From NCBI GenBank assembly GCA_002438605.1, contig DJPR01000034.1, positions 65,585-85,018 of the forward strand: a DNA stretch of 19,434 bases. The letters run 5' to 3'. Position 1 is the stretch's first letter. Each line of letters starts with the position of its first letter. The DNA is from Ruminococcus sp. UBA6407. GTDB taxonomy: Bacteria; Bacillota; Clostridia; Oscillospirales; Ruminococcaceae. Positions 8,743 through 16,007 of the stretch are shown here, one piece after another. Made by a program: the position numbers and the translations under genes. The notes beneath the pieces are model-generated. The model made no database searches. It saw only the letters and a list, made by a program, of their open reading frames with translations, and was not told where the DNA came from.

Positions 8743-11709
8743 ATGAGGAGCAGATTAAGAAAATCCATGGCGGTTCTCGCCACGGCAACAATGTTTGGCA
8801 GTATACTGCTGAACTTTCCAAGCAATACTTTCAAATCGTCTACCGCATCTGCGGCAGATGAATTAACTGTTGTCATTGATAACGGCAGTACAATCATACT
8901 AAGGGATAAAGATAACAATGGTTATTATGACATCGGAACAGCTGACGAACTTTATGCTTTTGCAGCAATCGTCAATGGCAGTAACAACATTATTAATGCT
9001 GAGTTAACAGATAATATTACAGTCAACGATTCTGTTCTTAATGAGGACGGCACACTGAACACCAATGACGCAGACAAGTTCCGTACATGGATGCCAATTG
9101 GTTTTTGCTACGATATCAATCATGATGACTTACCCGAAATCGTTTACTACAAAGGATTATTTGACGGAAACGGACATACTATCAGCGGATTATATTTAAA
9201 TAATAAAGAACAAGGAGATGCCGGTCTATTCGGTCAGATATCAGAAGAAGCTGAAATCCGTAATGTTGGCGTGATTAATTCTTATTTTTATGGAGATTAT
9301 CGTATTGGCGGAATATGCGGTTCTAACTATGGTACTATAATTAACAGTTACAACAGCAGCATTGTAAAGAGTGATGACATTGCAATTGGCGGTGTGTGCG
9401 GTGCTAACTTTGGTACTATAACCAACAGTTACAACAGCGGCAATATAAGTAGTAGTTCACGTTATGTTGGCGGTGTGTGCGGCGTGAACGAGGAATCAGG
9501 AAAAATAACGAACAGTTACAACAGCGGTAGCCTGAGCGGTAATGAAGATGTTGGTGGAGTATGCGGTTATAACTTAAATATGATAACAAATTGCTACTAT
9601 AACAAAGACAAGTATAGTGGGAATGGTGTGGGAAAGAATTCAGGTGAAGCTATAGGCAAAACCACCGCCGAATTCAAGAAAGGCAAAATATCATATTTTC
9701 TGTCACTGGGTGAGAATGGCAGTATTTGGGGGCAGTCAATCGGTATAGATGATTATCCTGTGCTGGGAGGCGAAAAAGCCTATGAACCGGCAAATAAAAC
9801 TAATGACAAATATGATTTGGACGGTGATGGAGTAAAAGATGAAGTTTACGAAATCAGCAGTGCCGGTCAGCTTTACTGGTTTGCAGAGCTTGTAAATGGA
9901 ACGCTCGGGATTGTTAGTCAGAATACTAGTGCAAACGCAATTCTGACAAATGATATTACAATTAACACAAATGTTCTTAATGAGGACGGCACACTGAACA
10001 CCAATGACGCAAACAAGTTCCGTACATGGATGCCAATTGGTTTTTGCTACGATATCAATCATGATGACTTACCCGAAATCGTTTACTACAAAGGATTATT
10101 TGACGGAAACGGACATACTATCAGCGGATTATATTTAAATAATAAAGAACAAAGAGATGCCGGTCTATTCGGTCAGATATCAGAAGAAGCTGAAATCCGT
10201 AATGTTGGCGTGATTAATTCTTATTTTTATGGAGATTATCGAATTGGCGGAATATGCGGTTCTAACTTTGGTACTATAATTAATAGTTACAACAGCAGCA
10301 TTGTAAAGAGTGATGACATTGCAATTGGCGGTGTGTGCGGTGCTAACTTTGGTACTATAAACAACAGTTACAACAGCGGCAATATAAGTAGTAGTTCACG
10401 TTATGTTGGCGGTGTGTGCGGTGTGAACGAGGAATCAGGAAAAATAACGAACAGTTACAACAGCGGCAGCCTAAGCGGTAATGAGGATGTTGGTGGAGTG
10501 TGCGGTTATAACTTAAATATGATAACAAATTGCTACTATGACAAAGACAAGTATAATGGGAATGGTGTGGGAAAGAATTCAGGTGAAGCTATAAGCAAAA
10601 CCACCGCCGAGTTCAAGAGCGGAGAAATTGCATTTCTTTTGTCGCAAGGTGAAAAAGGCTCAGTATGGGGTCAGTTAATTGGTACAAATGATTATCCTGT
10701 TCTTGACAGCACCAAAAGAGTTTACAGAAATGTAACTTATACAGGCTGCAGCGAAGCGTATAAGGGTGACTTGAACTATGTTTATTCCAATACAGAGATT
10801 ATCAATCCGATTTATAGAGAGCATGACTATGCATCAGGCGGTGTCTGCAAGAATTGTGATTCCCTTAAAAACGGTAAGGACGGCTTTAAAAGTGCATCTA
10901 TTACACTGACAGACGGCGTAATCATGAATTATTACATGATTCTTTCACATGAAGCACTGGATGATGAAGAAGCATATATTCATTTTACATCTGAACAGGG
11001 AATTGATGAAAAAATCAAGCTTTCTAAAGGCAGCGAAGTTGACGGAAAATACAAATTCAGTCTTAAACTTCGTCCTGATCAGATGTCAGATGAAATTACT
11101 GCAAAAGTTGTTTACGGTGATACAACAGAAGGTAGCGGTATAACATATTCGGTTAAACAATATGCTGAGAATTTATCCCAAAATGAAAAGGTTCTTGCAG
11201 ATGCAATGCTGAAATTCGGTGCATTTGCTCAAAAATACACCGGTAATAACATTGATAACCTTGCAGCAGATGTAACAGACTATACTGAAAATGCAATCAT
11301 TGGTGATGAATATAAGCATAGTTTTGGAGGTGAAATTGACGATATAAAGGTTAAAGGTGCAACACTTCTGATTGGTGCAAATACAACGATCAGAGTGAAA
11401 TATCAGCTTGACGAGGGTGAAAATATTGAGGATTATACATTCAAGTGTGACGGTATTGCAATTGAACCTGTAAAATCAGGTGGTTACTGCTATGTATATC
11501 TTAAAAACATTTGTCCTCAGGATCTTGATACAATGCATAACTTTACAGTTACAAAGGGTGAAACTGAAAAAACGTTAAAATACAGTGCATTTTCATATAT
11601 GAAGAATATTCTTGATAATGCAGAATCATATGCTGACAATCAGAATCTCATAAACCTGATAAATGCAATGTATGAATATAATCAAGCTGCAGAAGCTTAC
11701 AACGGTTAA
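8743..11709 (+). CDS. secreted GLUG-repeat surface protein
   Basis: A 988-residue secreted protein with no catalytic motif that I recognise. A basic signal peptide ends near residue 38 (ASAA). Two modules follow, each opening with a segment of type GTADELYAFAAIVNG or SSAGQLYWFAELVNG, then TNDITINTNVLNEDG. Each continues into GLUG-like repeats (GGICGSNYGTI, GGVCGANFGTI, GGVCGVNEESG, each followed by xNSYNSG) likely to form a right-handed beta-solenoid. Residues 98-312 and 411-625 are nearly identical copies. An unusual feature is the Cys in each GGxCG repeat. Residues 626-988 form an unrelated C-terminal region with a short HDYASGGVCKNC motif and beta-rich segments of a type common in ruminococcal surface proteins. 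No dockerin, LPXTG or transmembrane anchor is visible, so its attachment is unclear. AAAGGAGG precedes the ATG by 7 bases. A small peptide gene follows 14 bases later. Confidence 0.85.
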   Translation: MRSRLRKSMAVLATATMFGSILLNFPSNTFKSSTASAADELTVVIDNGSTIILRDKDNNGYYDIGTADELYAFAAIVNGSNNIINAELTDNITVNDSVLNEDGTLNTNDADKFRTWMPIGFCYDINHDDLPEIVYYKGLFDGNGHTISGLYLNNKEQGDAGLFGQISEEAEIRNVGVINSYFYGDYRIGGICGSNYGTIINSYNSSIVKSDDIAIGGVCGANFGTITNSYNSGNISSSSRYVGGVCGVNEESGKITNSYNSGSLSGNEDVGGVCGYNLNMITNCYYNKDKYSGNGVGKNSGEAIGKTTAEFKKGKISYFLSLGENGSIWGQSIGIDDYPVLGGEKAYEPANKTNDKYDLDGDGVKDEVYEISSAGQLYWFAELVNGTLGIVSQNTSANAILTNDITINTNVLNEDGTLNTNDANKFRTWMPIGFCYDINHDDLPEIVYYKGLFDGNGHTISGLYLNNKEQRDAGLFGQISEEAEIRNVGVINSYFYGDYRIGGICGSNFGTIINSYNSSIVKSDDIAIGGVCGANFGTINNSYNSGNISSSSRYVGGVCGVNEESGKITNSYNSGSLSGNEDVGGVCGYNLNMITNCYYDKDKYNGNGVGKNSGEAISKTTAEFKSGEIAFLLSQGEKGSVWGQLIGTNDYPVLDSTKRVYRNVTYTGCSEAYKGDLNYVYSNTEIINPIYREHDYASGGVCKNCDSLKNGKDGFKSASITLTDGVIMNYYMILSHEALDDEEAYIHFTSEQGIDEKIKLSKGSEVDGKYKFSLKLRPDQMSDEITAKVVYGDTTEGSGITYSVKQYAENLSQNEKVLADAMLKFGAFAQKYTGNNIDNLAADVTDYTENAIIGDEYKHSFGGEIDDIKVKGATLLIGANTTIRVKYQLDEGENIEDYTFKCDGIAIEPVKSGGYCYVYLKNICPQDLDTMHNFTVTKGETEKTLKYSAFSYMKNILDNAESYADNQNLINLINAMYEYNQAAEAYNG
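9034..9678 (+). repeat. 645-base direct repeat, copy 1
   Basis: Copy 1 of an in-frame duplication in the GLUG-repeat gene (residues 98-312). It begins at GTTCTTAATGAGGACGG and ends at CCACCGCCGAATTCAAG. The partner copy is 939 bases (313 codons) downstream. I count about 15 base differences by eye, so the copies are about 97-98% identical. Confidence 0.93.
9973..10617 (+). repeat. 645-base direct repeat, copy 2
   Basis: Copy 2 of the in-frame duplication (residues 411-625). Differences from copy 1 are scattered single bases, many of them silent, with no gaps, so the reading frame and repeat register are preserved. Confidence 0.93.
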
Positions 11710-11723
11710 AAGAGGTGAATAAA

Positions 11724-11831
11724 GTGAAAGAGAAGTATGAACAAGCTCATATTGAGATCATAGAGTTCAAAACAGAAGATGTTATTACTACAAGCAGTTA
11801 CATAGAGATGCCTGAACATGAATTTGAGTAG
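11724..11831 (+). CDS. 35-residue peptide of unknown function
   Basis: A short gene starting at GTG 11724, with AGAGGTGA (11711-11718) 5 bases upstream, and ending at TAG 11829-11831. It begins 14 bases after the stop of the GLUG-repeat gene and would be carried on the same transcript, with the strong terminator at 11886-11923 closing both. The product starts MKEKYEQAHIEIIEF, continues KTEDVITTSS and ends in an acidic tail (EMPEHEFE). There are no cysteines, no signal peptide and no membrane segment. The pattern of Lys, Tyr, alternating Ile/Glu and an EDVITTS segment is one I associate with short, usually unannotated peptide genes in clostridia. It also vaguely recalls RiPP leader peptides, although no modification enzyme or transporter lies in this window. 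Function unknown. Confidence 0.6.
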   Translation: MKEKYEQAHIEIIEFKTEDVITTSSYIEMPEHEFE

Positions 11832-11885
11832 TCTATAACATCATCAACATAAGTAAATTGGCGTACATATATACACACAGATTAT

Positions 11886-11925
11886 CAAAAGCCCTGATTT
11901 CTTGCTTGAAATCAGGGCTTTTGGA
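11886..11925. terminator. strong bidirectional terminator between converging operons
   Basis: A perfect 16-base stem (11886-11901 with 11908-11923) closes the 6-nt loop TTGCTT, with the arm sequences CAAAAGCCCTGATTTC and its complement. The A-run and T-run at the two ends let it stop transcription from the GLUG/peptide unit on the plus strand and from the asnB-HD-pyrB operon on the minus strand. Confidence 0.9.
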
Positions 11926-12012
11926 CAAATCTGAATTAGTTGCTGGAGTGGCTGAGATAAAATTATTCTTTTTATAAACTGTCTTGAGTTATGAGAAATT
12001 CCTCCTACTCGA

Positions 12013-13095
12013 TTATATAAGCATACGTTCATCACAATATTCGCATTCAATGAGTGTATTATCTCTTGACCCCGTAAAACTGCTTGGTAAGTATTTTTCA
12101 CTGTTTGTAATGCATTTTGGATTATTGCATCTTATGCCGTTATAAGTTTTTCCCTTTAAAAGTTCTGAAGGAGCTTGATTTTTCAGCATTGTCATTATCA
12201 GTGCCATTCTTACAAATACACCATATTTTGCCTGATTGAAATATAAAGCTCTCGGATCGTCATCAACCTCTGTTGCTATTTCATCTACTCTTGGGAGAGG
12301 GTGAAGTACAACAAGATCCTTTTTAGCTTTAAGCATTTTTTTATGATCAAGTATATAAATATCTTTCTGAGCAAGATATTCTTTTTCATCAGCAAAGCGT
12401 TCTCTTTGAATTCTTGTCATGTAAAGAACATCAAGTCTATTTATTACATCCTCAATTGAAGATGCTTCTTCAAAATTACTGCCGTTGGCAGTAATTATAT
12501 CTTTTATGTAGAATGGAAGTTTTAATTCAGGTGTTGATATGAGGATGAATTTATTATTTTTAAAGCAGCTCATAGCCTTGCAAAGTGAGTGAACTGTTCT
12601 TCCGTTAATCAAATCCCCACATAAACCAAGAGTGAGATTATCAAGTCTGCCCTTTTCAATTTTTAATGTAAGCAGATCTGTTAGAGTCTGAGTAGGATGA
12701 AGATGTCCGCCGTCACCTGCATTAATAACGGGACAATCTGCTGATAGTGCAGCTGCTTTTGCTGAACCTGCTATTGGGTGACGCATCACAAGAATATCAG
12801 CATAGCTGCTCACTATTTTAGTGGTATCCTTTAAATTCTCACCTTTGGAAACTGATGACGTTGCAGGATTGTCAAAACCGATAAGCTGTCCTCCAAGACG
12901 AAGCATTGCAGTCTGAAAGGACATCTGTGTTCTTGTTGAGGGTTCATAGAAAAGGGTTGCCATTATTTTTCCGTTGCACTCATGAGCGTATTTTTCAGGA
13001 TTTTTCTTTATATCCTCTCCAAGCTCAATAATGCCCTTCCACCAGTTAACCGGATAATCACTCAAGTCGATTAAATGCTGATAATTTGAATACAT
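12013..13095 (-). CDS. pyrB: aspartate carbamoyltransferase with fused PyrI-type zinc domain
   Basis: Joins carbamoyl phosphate and L-aspartate to N-carbamoyl-aspartate, the committed step of pyrimidine synthesis. Residues 1-306 are a complete catalytic chain: carbamoyl phosphate motif STRT (53-56) in FYEPSTRTQMSF, K84 in SKGEN, RHP (105-107), HPTQ (133-136), and the aspartate-binding HPLPR (265-269). After a short joint, residues 320-360 form an extra domain with C323-x4-C328-x22-C351-x2-C354. This matches the zinc site of the separate regulatory chain PyrI (E. coli C109, C114, C138, C141). The nucleotide-binding allosteric domain of PyrI is absent. At 360 residues the protein is about 50 longer than a plain PyrB. 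AGGAGG (13103-13108, plus-strand numbering) precedes the ATG by 7 bases. It is the last gene of the asnB operon, 51 bases after the HD gene. Confidence 0.95.
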   Translation of the reverse strand: MYSNYQHLIDLSDYPVNWWKGIIELGEDIKKNPEKYAHECNGKIMATLFYEPSTRTQMSFQTAMLRLGGQLIGFDNPATSSVSKGENLKDTTKIVSSYADILVMRHPIAGSAKAAALSADCPVINAGDGGHLHPTQTLTDLLTLKIEKGRLDNLTLGLCGDLINGRTVHSLCKAMSCFKNNKFILISTPELKLPFYIKDIITANGSNFEEASSIEDVINRLDVLYMTRIQRERFADEKEYLAQKDIYILDHKKMLKAKKDLVVLHPLPRVDEIATEVDDDPRALYFNQAKYGVFVRMALIMTMLKNQAPSELLKGKTYNGIRCNNPKCITNSEKYLPSSFTGSRDNTLIECEYCDERMLI

Positions 13096-13146
13096 TTTTT
13101 ATCCTCCTGATTCTTATACATACAGAAATTCCAAAAGCAATACTGC

Positions 13147-13815
13147 CTAAAGTACACTTGCACCATTTACTATCATTTCAAATCTTAATCCAAGATATAA
13201 TGATGCTTTTTTACAAAGAAGCATTCTTTGCAGGAATATTTCAAAATATTCCAGAACAGAAGAAATATCGGTATCAATCTGCAGTTCAAGAATGATAGAG
13301 GTTTTACTTTCATTGAAGTGTATTTCGGACTTTTCAACTGCATAGTTAACTCTGTCATGAATATCGAAAGTAAGCAAATCAGTATTTCTGACTCTGCTTC
13401 TTCTTACATCTGTTTTGTCCGCAATGATAAGTGCGGCTGAAATCGGGTCAAGAGGCTGACCTGTCCCCTCATCATGATTTCCGATTGCTGAAATAATAGA
13501 GCATATTTCATTAGCAGGCATACTTAAGTTGTCAAGCAGTCTGAATGCCATAACGGCTCCGCTTTGTGCATGGTCAATTCGGTTTATTACGTTGCCGATA
13601 TCATGCATAATACCTGCAATTCTTGTAAGCTCAACAGTACGTTCATCATATCCCAGCTCAGTAAGTATCATGCTGGCAGTCTGAGCTACCTTTTCAACAT
13701 GAGCAAATGAATGCTCTGTAAACCCCTGTGCTTCCAGTGCTTTGTCAGCTCTTCTGATATATTCCATTATATCAGGACTTTGTTTTATATATTTGTATGT
13801 CACTATACTTGCCAT
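13147..13815 (-). CDS. HD-domain phosphohydrolase
   Basis: A 222-residue soluble protein of the HD metal-dependent phosphohydrolase superfamily. The metal-binding residues are visible in order: H39 (HSFAHVEKV), H71-D72 (GIMHDIGNV), H114 (AIGNHDEG) and D133 (IADKTDVRRSR). Members of this superfamily cleave phosphate esters of nucleotides or signalling nucleotides. The substrate here is not evident, and there is no attached regulatory domain. The C-terminal 70 residues (beta strands and a helix) are less conserved and I do not recognise them. GGGGAGA lies 5 bases before the ATG, in the 14-base gap after asnB, which fixes the start. Its place between asnB and pyrB suggests a role in aspartate or nucleotide balance, but that is inference. 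Confidence 0.88.
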   Translation of the reverse strand: MASIVTYKYIKQSPDIMEYIRRADKALEAQGFTEHSFAHVEKVAQTASMILTELGYDERTVELTRIAGIMHDIGNVINRIDHAQSGAVMAFRLLDNLSMPANEICSIISAIGNHDEGTGQPLDPISAALIIADKTDVRRSRVRNTDLLTFDIHDRVNYAVEKSEIHFNESKTSIILELQIDTDISSVLEYFEIFLQRMLLCKKASLYLGLRFEMIVNGASVL

Positions 13816-13829
13816 ATTAATCTCCCCAT

Positions 13830-15707
13830 TTATGCAAATTTCCCGTTGTTTTCAAAATATACATTATACCATACGAGAAAGGTAAAAACAGTCCATATTT
13901 TTCTGCTGTTGTCAGCTTTTCCGTTCCTGTGGTCATCAAGCAGCTTTATAATCATATCAGTATTAAACAGCTTTTTGGAAATATCACTTTGAAAATAGCT
14001 TTTAACTGTATTATAGTACTTTTCTTCCTTGAGCCATACTCTGATTGGTACAGGAAATCCAAGTTTTTTCTTTGCCGCAGTTTTGGAGGTTTGCTTAGGT
14101 GTATCCTTTTTTGCAGCCAATCTCATTGCATATTTTGTTATATATTTTGTATGTTCATCTGTATACTCCTTATGAGTTACACGATATCTGAGAGGTATTC
14201 TTTCTGCCAATGACATAACTTCTTTATCAAGAAAAGGAACTCTCAGCTCAAGTGAGTTAGCCATACTCATTTTATCTGCTTTAAGAAGAATATCTCCAGC
14301 CATCCACAAATGCAAATCAAGATACTGCATTTTTGTTACGTCATCTTTATTCTTTACGTTATCATAATAAGGTTTAGTAATATCCTGTGGTAAAGGTGCA
14401 TTAGTTTTTACCCTTAAAAGGGCTTTTCTTTCAGCAGGAGTGAACATGTATGCATTGCCGATAAATCGTTCTTCAAGGTCTTTTCCTTTTCTTACAAAGA
14501 AATTAACACCTCTTTTGGCAGGCAGTTTTTGGGCAATCGAACCAATACATTTCTTAACTCCCTTTGGCAGACGGTCATAGGCAGTCCCGTCAGGTTCACT
14601 GTAAACATTGTATCCTCCGAAAATTTCGTCCGCACCCTCTCCTGAAAGTACGACCTTCAGCTTTTCTGACGCTAAATTGCAGACAAAATAGAGAGCAACA
14701 GCCGATGGGTCAGCAAGAGGTTCGTCCATGTGATACTGTATTTTAGAAAGACTGCCCCAGTATTCTTCGGCTGAAATAACTTTGCTTGTATTTTCTTTGC
14801 CGATTGCTTTTGAAAAATTCTTTGCCCAACCGATTTCATTGTATTTTTCGTCATTACCAAATCCGACTGTAAATGTTTTGTCTACATTTGCAATAGCAGC
14901 AACATAGCTTGAATCAACTCCGCTTGAAAGAAATGAACCCACTTCAACGTCAGCAATTTTATGTGCATCGACTGAATTATGAAAAACGTCTGAGATTTCA
15001 TTTACCCAGGTGTTAAGGTCAGTTTTTTCATCAGCATTGAAATGAACATCCCAATATTTTTTTATTTCAAGTTTTCCGTTATTGTATATAAAGTAATGTG
15101 CAGGCAAAAGCTTATTTACATTTTTGAAAAATGTTTCAGAGGTAGGAGAATACTGAAATGTCAGATAATTTTCCAGAGTATTGAGATTCAATTCCTTTTT
15201 AAAATGAGGATGCTCCAGAAAGCTTTTTATTTCTGAACCAAACATAAAAGTACCGTTCATTTCAGCATAATACATAGGCTTTATGCCAAAAAAATCCCTT
15301 GCACCAAAAAGTTCCTTTTTATTTTTATCCCAAATTATAAAGGAAAACATTCCTCTGAGCATATTAAGTAAATTTACTCCATATTCCTCATATCCATGAA
15401 TAAGAACCTCAGAATCAGTGTTGGTTTTAAAGACATGACCTGCTTCAACGAGTTTTTCTCTTATTTTTTTATAATTATATATTTCACCATTAAAGACAAG
15501 AACCATTGATGAATCTTCATTATAAATCGGCTGGTCGCCCTGAGAGCTTACGTCAATAATACTGAGTCTGCGATGTCCTAATGCAATATTGGAATCAATA
15601 TAACTTCCCTCTGCATCAGGACCTCTGTGTTTGATTCTGTCCATCATTTTTTCTAAAACTACGTTAGAATTATCTATTCTGTTAATAAAACCGACAAAGC
15701 CGCACAT
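13830..15707 (-). CDS. asnB: asparagine synthetase, glutamine-hydrolysing
   Basis: Makes asparagine from aspartate, glutamine and ATP in the cytoplasm. The product of 625 residues has the family's usual length. Its N-terminal class II glutamine amidotransferase domain (about 1-190) exposes the nucleophile C2 once the initiator Met of MCGFVGF is removed, and shows RHRGPDAEG-like, NGEIYNY and SEIKSFLEH motifs. The synthetase domain holds the pyrophosphate loop SFLSSGVDSS (S261-S267) and the substrate motifs LSGEGADEIFGGY and RVPFLDKE. C2 must follow the start, so the ATG at 15707 is certain even though GGAGG (plus strand 15720-15724) is about 12 bases away, longer than usual. It is the first gene of the asnB-HD-pyrB operon. 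Confidence 0.97.
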   Translation of the reverse strand: MCGFVGFINRIDNSNVVLEKMMDRIKHRGPDAEGSYIDSNIALGHRRLSIIDVSSQGDQPIYNEDSSMVLVFNGEIYNYKKIREKLVEAGHVFKTNTDSEVLIHGYEEYGVNLLNMLRGMFSFIIWDKNKKELFGARDFFGIKPMYYAEMNGTFMFGSEIKSFLEHPHFKKELNLNTLENYLTFQYSPTSETFFKNVNKLLPAHYFIYNNGKLEIKKYWDVHFNADEKTDLNTWVNEISDVFHNSVDAHKIADVEVGSFLSSGVDSSYVAAIANVDKTFTVGFGNDEKYNEIGWAKNFSKAIGKENTSKVISAEEYWGSLSKIQYHMDEPLADPSAVALYFVCNLASEKLKVVLSGEGADEIFGGYNVYSEPDGTAYDRLPKGVKKCIGSIAQKLPAKRGVNFFVRKGKDLEERFIGNAYMFTPAERKALLRVKTNAPLPQDITKPYYDNVKNKDDVTKMQYLDLHLWMAGDILLKADKMSMANSLELRVPFLDKEVMSLAERIPLRYRVTHKEYTDEHTKYITKYAMRLAAKKDTPKQTSKTAAKKKLGFPVPIRVWLKEEKYYNTVKSYFQSDISKKLFNTDMIIKLLDDHRNGKADNSRKIWTVFTFLVWYNVYFENNGKFA

Positions 15708-15748
15708 AAATAATAATTACCTCCGATTTATTAATTATACCCTTTAGT

Positions 15749-15777
15749 ATTATACTACAATATTTTTATTTTTGCAA
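15749..15777 (-). promoter_or_regulatory. sigma-A promoter of asnB
   Basis: Read leftward: TTGCAA (15772-15777), 17-base spacer, TATAAT (15749-15754). A second TATAAT lies nearer the gene (plus strand 15734-15739), without a good -35 box. Confidence 0.65.
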
Positions 15778-15868
15778 TAAAAATATACAATATCTTTACA
15801 AATAAGTGTTCAAACGTCAATGAATGGGAGTAAGTCGGAAAATATTGGTTTTTATTTTGATATTTACC

Positions 15869-15897
15869 TTGACTACATGCTAAATGTATGATATAAT
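15869..15897 (+). promoter_or_regulatory. sigma-A promoter of the LRR-dockerin gene
   Basis: TTGACT (15869-15874), a 17-base spacer and TATAAT (15892-15897). Both hexamers, the spacing and the ATGA before the -10 box are the same as in the endoglucanase promoter. The leader is about 104 nt. Confidence 0.8.
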
Positions 15898-16007
15898 ATA
15901 TTTAATTTTTATAGAGTAAAATAATATGACATAACAACTTTCTGTTAAAATTTTACCGTAAAAATTATATTTCTATATTTTTTTAAACAACAACAGGGGG
16001 AATAAAA

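Larger units (their letters stand above)
15708..16007. other. divergent promoter region between asnB and LRR-dockerin genes
   Basis: This 300-base gap contains the leftward asnB promoter (15749-15777) and the rightward LRR-gene promoter (15869-15897), whose -35 boxes are about 90 bases apart. No T-box structure, which might be expected for an asparagine-linked gene, fits in the roughly 35-nt asnB leader. The 90 bases between the promoters could hold an operator, but I see no convincing palindrome. Confidence 0.65.

Noticed and set aside
9034..10617. Considered whether the repeated blocks were a CRISPR array or tandem mobile element
   Set aside because: The repeats are long, in-frame, protein-coding GLUG modules; there are no short regular repeat-spacer units and no transposase.
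11844..12101. An 85-codon minus-strand frame running from inside pyrB through the terminator
   Set aside because: It overlaps the zinc domain of pyrB in another frame and reads through a perfect 16-base terminator stem; an AGGAGG at about 12000-12005 is not followed by a usable start codon.
13086..13440. Short plus-strand frames opposite the HD gene and pyrB start
   Set aside because: They are antisense to a well-supported operon, lack ribosome binding sites and show no recognisable protein features.
15708..15742. T-box or other amino-acid leader before asnB
   Set aside because: The predicted leader is only about 35 nt, far too short for a T-box, and no specifier or antiterminator elements are visible.
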